64,000 nucleotides of DNA, taken from the NCBI GenBank assembly GCA_038255145.1, contig JBBSLP010000008.1, positions 1-64,000 on the forward strand, written 5' to 3'. The notes under the pieces are model-generated. The model worked only from the letters and a program-made list of their open reading frames with translations. It was not told the origin of the DNA and searched no databases. The position numbers and the translations under genes are program-made. Source of the stretch: WHTX01 sp038255145 (GTDB lineage Bacteria > Actinomycetota > Acidimicrobiia > Acidimicrobiales > CAIXPF01). Positions 60,290 to 64,000 of the stretch are shown here, piece after piece (the first letter of the stretch is position 1; the number at the start of each line of letters is the position of its first letter).

Positions 60290-60559
60290 CTACAGGGAGA
60301 CGACGGTCTCGCTCAACCCGTCGACCGTCTCGCCGGAGTTGATGACCTCGGTGATGCCCGGCACCCGGTCCATGAGGATGCGCTCCAGACCGGCCTTGAG
60401 GGTCTGGGTCGACGCCGGGCACGTGACGCACGCACCCACCAGCTCGACGGTGACGATGCCGGTGGCCTCGTCGACGTCGTGCAGCACCACATCACCCTCG
60501 TCCTGCTGGATGATGGGTCGCAGGACCTCGATGACTTCCTCGACCTTGGTCCTCAGCAC
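60290..60559 (-). CDS. NifU-like iron-sulfur cluster carrier domain protein
   Basis: The 89-residue protein is a stand-alone NifU C-terminal (Nfu) domain. The cluster ligands are in GACVTCPASTQTLK (CxxC), followed by LERILMDRVPGITEVI. It would hold a [4Fe-4S] cluster between two subunits and pass it to target enzymes. GTG at 60559 has AGGAGG with a 5-nt spacer, one of the best ribosome sites here. It is upstream of meaB on the same strand. Length fits Nfu domains without an N-terminal partner. Confidence 0.92.
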   Translation of the reverse strand: MLRTKVEEVIEVLRPIIQQDEGDVVLHDVDEATGIVTVELVGACVTCPASTQTLKAGLERILMDRVPGITEVINSGETVDGLSETVVSL

Positions 60560-60679
60560 GTACGCCTCCTGTAGCCGGGGTCAGGACCGTAGCCCGCGCC
60601 GGTCGCTCCACCGAACAGAACGGCGCCGGCAGCCGTGGTGTTCCCGCAGCCGGCGCCGGCGCGCCACACTGGGGCGGTG

Positions 60680-60844
60680 ATGGCCATCTTCGCCCACCAG
60701 GGCGGCTGGGACGAGCTCCTCCTCGTGGCCGCGCCCGTGGCCGTCATCGCCCTGCTGCTGGTGCTGGCGGACAAGCGGGCCAAGCGGGCCCTCGACGCAC
60801 CCGAGCCCGAGGCCCCCGATGCCGGCGAGGGCCCCCCGGTCTGA
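60680..60844 (+). CDS. Small single-pass membrane protein, 54 residues
   Basis: The frame encodes MAIFAHQGGWDELLLVAAPV followed by a further hydrophobic run to LLVLADKRAKRA, giving one membrane helix (residues 12-31), then an acidic Pro/Glu/Ala-rich tail. ATG at 60680, or GTG at 60677 just before it, are possible starts; no Shine-Dalgarno is seen. Similar short proteins are common near transport and redox genes of actinobacteria, but I do not recognise a family. It ends 26 nt from the convergent reductase gene. Confidence 0.55.
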   Translation: MAIFAHQGGWDELLLVAAPVAVIALLLVLADKRAKRALDAPEPEAPDAGEGPPV

Positions 60845-60869
60845 GCCCGTGCCCTGGCCAGCCGGGCGG

Positions 60870-61868
60870 CTAGGGCCGCTGGGCCGGGGACTGGGTGAGC
60901 GCCGGGTCACGCTCGGCCAGGTGCCCGATCACCGCGTCGACCGCGGCGATCAGGTCGTCGTCCAGCTTCACGCCCACAGCCTTCACGTTGTCCACCAGCT
61001 GCTCGGGCCGGGTGGCGCCGACGATGGCGGAGGACACGTTGGGGTTGTGGAGCACCCAGGCCAGGGACAGCTGGGCCGTGGTCAGTCCGGCCCCCTCGGC
61101 CAGGGGCGCCAGCTGCTGCACGGCCTCGAGCACGTCGTCGCGCAGCAGGCGGGAGATGAAGTTGGCCCCCGACTTCTCATCGGTGGCCCGTGAGCCCTCG
61201 GGCGGGGGCTGGCCGGGCCGGTACTTGCCCGTGAGCACGCCCTGGGCCAGCGGTGACCACACGACCTGGCCCATGCCCAGCTCCTCGCACGTGGGGATGA
61301 CCTCGGCCTCGATGACCCGGTGCAGCAACGAGTACTGGGGCTGGTTGGAGACGAGCTGGACCTTCAGCTCCCGGGCCAGGGCGTGGGCGGCGCGGATCTC
61401 GGACGCCGTCCACTCCGACACCCCGATGTAGTGGACCTTGCCCGCGTGCACGATGTGGGCGAAAGCCTCCATCGTCTCCTCCAGCGGGGTGGCGTGGTCG
61501 TAGCGGTGGGCCTGGTAGAGGTCCACGTGGTCGGTCTGGAGCCGCTCCAGCGAGCCGTCGATGGCGGCGAGGATGTGCTTGCGGGACAGGCCGCGGTCGT
61601 TCTTCCCCGGGCCGGTGGGGAAGTACACCTTGGTGAAGATCTCCAGACCGTCGCGGCGCTGGCCGGCCAGGGCCCGGCCCAGCACGACCTCGGCCCGGGT
61701 GCCGGCGTAGGCATCGGCGGTGTCGAAGGTGGTGATGCCCAGATCCAGGGCGGCGTGCACGCACGCGGTGGCCTGATCGGCCTCGACCTGGGACCCGTGG
61801 GTGATCCAGTTGCCGTAGGACACTTCACTGACGACGAGGCCGGAGCGGCCCAGGTGGCGGAACAGCAT
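60870..61868 (-). CDS. Aldo/keto reductase
   Basis: The 332-residue protein is an NADPH-dependent AKR of the YghZ/Kv-beta-like group: MLFRHLGRSGLVVSEVSYGN, the catalytic aspartate in TFDTADAYAGTRAEVVLGRA (with Tyr), a lysine in EIFTKVYFPTGPGKNDRGLS, the histidine in VDLYQAHRYDHATPLEE and QPQYSLLHR. Likely substrates are aldehydes or ketones; the exact one is not clear. ATG at 61868 has TAGGGT 7 nt upstream; the frame is open further, through murA, without a better start. Confidence 0.92.
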   Translation of the reverse strand: MLFRHLGRSGLVVSEVSYGNWITHGSQVEADQATACVHAALDLGITTFDTADAYAGTRAEVVLGRALAGQRRDGLEIFTKVYFPTGPGKNDRGLSRKHILAAIDGSLERLQTDHVDLYQAHRYDHATPLEETMEAFAHIVHAGKVHYIGVSEWTASEIRAAHALARELKVQLVSNQPQYSLLHRVIEAEVIPTCEELGMGQVVWSPLAQGVLTGKYRPGQPPPEGSRATDEKSGANFISRLLRDDVLEAVQQLAPLAEGAGLTTAQLSLAWVLHNPNVSSAIVGATRPEQLVDNVKAVGVKLDDDLIAAVDAVIGHLAERDPALTQSPAQRP

Positions 61869-61875
61869 GGGCCGG

Positions 61876-61881
61876 ACCCTA
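61876..61881 (-). promoter_or_regulatory. -10 box of the aldo/keto reductase gene
   Basis: TAGGGT on the minus strand, 7 nt before the ATG at 61868, without a Shine-Dalgarno. Confidence 0.5.
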
Positions 61882-61903
61882 CCGACGCCCACCGCGCCGC
61901 CCG

Positions 61904-63214
61904 CTACACCCGGGAGATGTCGGCCCCCAGGGCGGCGAGCTTGTCGACCAGGCCCTCGTAGCCCCGGTCGATGTGGTGGGCCCCCGTCACCAGGGTCTCG
62001 CCGTCGGCCCGCAGGCCGGCCACCACCAGGGCGGCACCGGCGCGGATGTCGGGGGCGGTGACCACGGCGCCCCGCAGGCGCTCGACGCCCGAGATCACCG
62101 CGTGGTGGCCCTCGGTGCGGATGTCGGCCCCCATGCGGCCCAGTTCGTCGATGTAGCGGAACCGGCCCGACGAGAAGATGTTCTCGGTCACGATGCCGGT
62201 GCCGGAAGCCACGGCCAGCATGGCCACGAGCAGGGGCTTGTAGTCCGTGGCCACCCCCGGATAGGGCAGGGTGGACACGTCGACCGCGGCCAGGCGCCCC
62301 GGGGCGTAGGCCCACAGTCCCTCGCTGCACGGCGAGGTGCGCAGGCCCATCTGGCCCAGCTTGTGGGTGAGCAGCTCCATGTGGTCGGGCCGGGCCCCGC
62401 ACAGGGTGATCTCGCCCCCGGCTATGGCCACCGCGGCCAGGAAGGTGGCGGCCTCGATGCGGTCGGGGATGAGGGTGTGGTCCGCCGGGGACAGCTCGTC
62501 CACCCCCTCGATGCGGATGGTGGGCGAGCCGGCGCCGACGATGCGGCCCCCCATGCGGTTGAGGAAGGCGGCCAGGTCGGCGATCTCGGGCTCGCGCGCC
62601 GCGTTGTCGATGACCGTGGTCCCCCGGGCCAGCACCGCGGCCATCAGCGCGTTCTCGGTCGCTCCCACCGAGGGGAAGTCGAGGGCGATGGGGGCACCCA
62701 CCAGGCCTCGGGGGGCTCGGGCCTCGACCACGCCGTCGACCACGGTGATGGTCACGCCCAACTGCTCGAGGGCCCGCAGGTGCAGGTCGATGGGGCGGGT
62801 GCCGAAGTCGTCCCCCCCGGGCAGGGCCATGCGGGCCCAGCCGTGGCGGGCCACCAGGGGGCCCAGCACCACGATGGAGGCCCGCATGCGGGCGGCCAGC
62901 TCGTAGGGGGGCTCGGGCACCAGGTCGGCGGGCATGTGCACGACCAGGGTGCCGGCTCCGGGCCGTTCCACCGTGGCCCCCATGGCCACGAGCAGGTCGC
63001 TCATCCAGCCCACGTCGGAGATCTCGGGCACGTCGTGCAGGGTGGTCGTGCCCTGGGCCAGGGTGGTGGCGGCCAGCAGCTTGAGCACCGAGTTCTTGGC
63101 CCCCTGCAGGGTGACCGAACCACGGAGGGGGCCCGAGGCGCGCACGAGGATGCCCGGCCCCTCCACAGCTTGGGGACCACGGCGCTGTCCGAGCAGGGAG
63201 CGTGGGTCACTCAC
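61904..63214 (-). CDS. murA: UDP-N-acetylglucosamine 1-carboxyvinyltransferase with Asp in the active-site loop
   Basis: MurA starts peptidoglycan synthesis by adding enolpyruvate from PEP to UDP-GlcNAc. The 436-residue protein has the substrate motif LQGAKNSVLKLLAA, RMRASIVVLGPLVAR, FPSVGATENALMAAVLARG and GIVTENIFSSGRF. In the mobile loop the usual LPGGC is LPGGDDFGTRPIDLHL, so the catalytic cysteine is Asp135. The same change is known from mycobacterial MurA, where it gives insensitivity to fosfomycin. GTG at 63214 has the box CATACT 8 nt upstream. Length and other catalytic residues are normal. Confidence 0.96.
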   Translation of the reverse strand: MSDPRSLLGQRRGPQAVEGPGILVRASGPLRGSVTLQGAKNSVLKLLAATTLAQGTTTLHDVPEISDVGWMSDLLVAMGATVERPGAGTLVVHMPADLVPEPPYELAARMRASIVVLGPLVARHGWARMALPGGDDFGTRPIDLHLRALEQLGVTITVVDGVVEARAPRGLVGAPIALDFPSVGATENALMAAVLARGTTVIDNAAREPEIADLAAFLNRMGGRIVGAGSPTIRIEGVDELSPADHTLIPDRIEAATFLAAVAIAGGEITLCGARPDHMELLTHKLGQMGLRTSPCSEGLWAYAPGRLAAVDVSTLPYPGVATDYKPLLVAMLAVASGTGIVTENIFSSGRFRYIDELGRMGADIRTEGHHAVISGVERLRGAVVTAPDIRAGAALVVAGLRADGETLVTGAHHIDRGYEGLVDKLAALGADISRV

Positions 63215-63318
63215 GGGTGCTCAGTATGCTCCTGCCGGCGGGTCCCGACCGGATCATCCGCTCACGACCCGTCCCGCGTCAGCCCCGCTGTCCGAGGAAC
63301 GACGCCGTCCGAGGAGCA

Positions 63319-64000
63319 TTGGCCCGTCTCGAGCGACATCACGACGTCGACGATGTCGGCCTGTCCGAGCTCCGCCGGGCCCGGGACGACCTCGTCGGCG
63401 AGCGGACGACGGGCGAGGACCGCTTCGAGGCCGTCGCCGGTCCGTTCCGCCGCTACCAGCGCGTGCTGCAGGTGCGCCCCGGCACCGTGGCCGGCCGCTG
63501 GTCCGTGGACGAGCGCATCGACTTCACCCTGGCCGTGCCCGTGTGGGGCCTGCTGCTGATCCTGCCCGTGCGCCGGGGCCTGCGCCACCCCCGCCACGAC
63601 GGTCGCCAGCCGTGGTGGGCGCCGCCCGGTCGCCTGGATCCGGCCGAGGCCCGGACCCTGGGCCTGCTGGCCACCCTGGCCCTGGTGCCCGCCTACCTGG
63701 GCACGCTGTTGGGCCAGACCCTGACCTTCGCCACCGACAGCTTCGGGGCGGGCACGGGCGCCTACAGCATCGTGCTGGCCGTGGTGCGGGTGGGGGTGCT
63801 GGGCACCCTGGTGGCGACCACGGCGGCCGACCGGCTGGGCCGGCGCCGGCTGCTGCGGGGGTGCCTGCTGGTGGCGTGCCTGGTCATGGCCACGGCGTCC
63901 GTGGCCCCCAACCTGTGGTGGTTCGGCTCGGCCCAGGCCATCGCCCGGGGCCTGACCGCGGCGGGCGAGGTGATCGTCGTCATCCTCGCCGTGGAGGAGA
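63319..64000 (+). CDS. Major facilitator superfamily transporter, N-terminal part (3' end outside window)
   Basis: The open frame runs to the window edge, giving 227 residues. After a charged N-terminus (residues 1-65) come helices near residues 67-80, 115-140, 152-172 and 184-210. The motif ATTAADRLGRRRLLRG between helices is the MFS motif A (DRxGRR). The start is uncertain: TTG at 63319 has GAGGAG only 2 nt upstream and is the best in-frame choice; no ATG or GTG precedes it. The long N-terminal soluble part is unusual. The transport substrate is unknown. Confidence 0.75.
   Translation, partial: MARLERHHDVDDVGLSELRRARDDLVGERTTGEDRFEAVAGPFRRYQRVLQVRPGTVAGRWSVDERIDFTLAVPVWGLLLILPVRRGLRHPRHDGRQPWWAPPGRLDPAEARTLGLLATLALVPAYLGTLLGQTLTFATDSFGAGTGAYSIVLAVVRVGVLGTLVATTAADRLGRRRLLRGCLLVACLVMATASVAPNLWWFGSAQAIARGLTAAGEVIVVILAVEE

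Overview
The window is very GC-rich DNA with dense genes, many GTG starts, few Shine-Dalgarno sites, gatCAB, the GlgE alpha-glucan pathway, PASTA-type Ser/Thr kinase, NAD-dependent ligase and an Asp-type MurA. This points to an actinobacterium. Triple DTR-repeat secreted proteins and the overall style would suit the class Acidimicrobiia (Iamia/Ilumatobacter-like), but that placement is inference. No rRNA, tRNA, CRISPR array, phage gene or intact insertion sequence was seen.

Layout. 1-8.4 kb: the tail of an Asn/Gly-rich protein, metY, ilvC, a cupin-truncated globin fusion with a Rieske ferredoxin, a secreted repeat protein, and ilvBN behind an attenuator-like leader. 8.6-11.6 kb: a plus-strand unit of a membrane-anchored FHA-TIR protein, an MFS carrier and an NMN-adenylyltransferase-like enzyme. 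11.8-16.5 kb: an envelope glycan unit (PIG-V-like mannosyltransferase, GT2, YdjC/ChbG deacetylase, two methyltransferases). 16.5-19.4 kb: an HDAC-fold amidohydrolase and ilvD. 19.5-24.5 kb: a four-gene ABC exporter unit (ATPase, permease, ATPase, permease) and a MATE exporter. 24.5-25.1 kb holds no convincing gene. 25.1-39.8 kb: a phosphatase, gatC-gatA-gatB, an SCP2 protein, an SDR, a PASTA kinase, ligA, a MetE-like protein, mnmA and a cysteine desulfurase. 40-44.5 kb: a TetR regulator, a methyltransferase with galT, an IMPase-like protein and a rhomboid protease. 44.5-57.3 kb: storage glucan metabolism (glgB, mak, treS, glgE, glgP) interrupted by an FG-GAP surface protein, a hydrolase and an esterase pseudogene. 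57.4-64 kb: two crotonases, meaB, a NifU-like protein, an aldo/keto reductase, murA and the start of an MFS gene.

How the parts work together. ilvB/N, ilvC and ilvD supply valine and isoleucine synthesis from three separate loci. TreS, Mak, GlgE and GlgB convert trehalose through maltose and maltose-1-phosphate to branched alpha-glucan, and GlgP releases glucose-1-phosphate. The cysteine desulfurase feeds sulfur to MnmA next door. The minus-strand order desulfurase, mnmA, MetE-like, ligA, gatC, gatA, gatB, ilvB, ilvN, ilvC matches the order of the Rv3025c to Rv3001c region of Mycobacterium tuberculosis, so the window is an old actinobacterial backbone with local insertions.

The most notable points are the FHA-TIR/NMNAT-like unit, the cupin-globin fusion, the TAnnnT boxes 6-10 nt before about twenty start codons (leaderless transcription), the Asp-for-Cys MurA, a crotonase without catalytic glutamates, and a badly decayed esterase.
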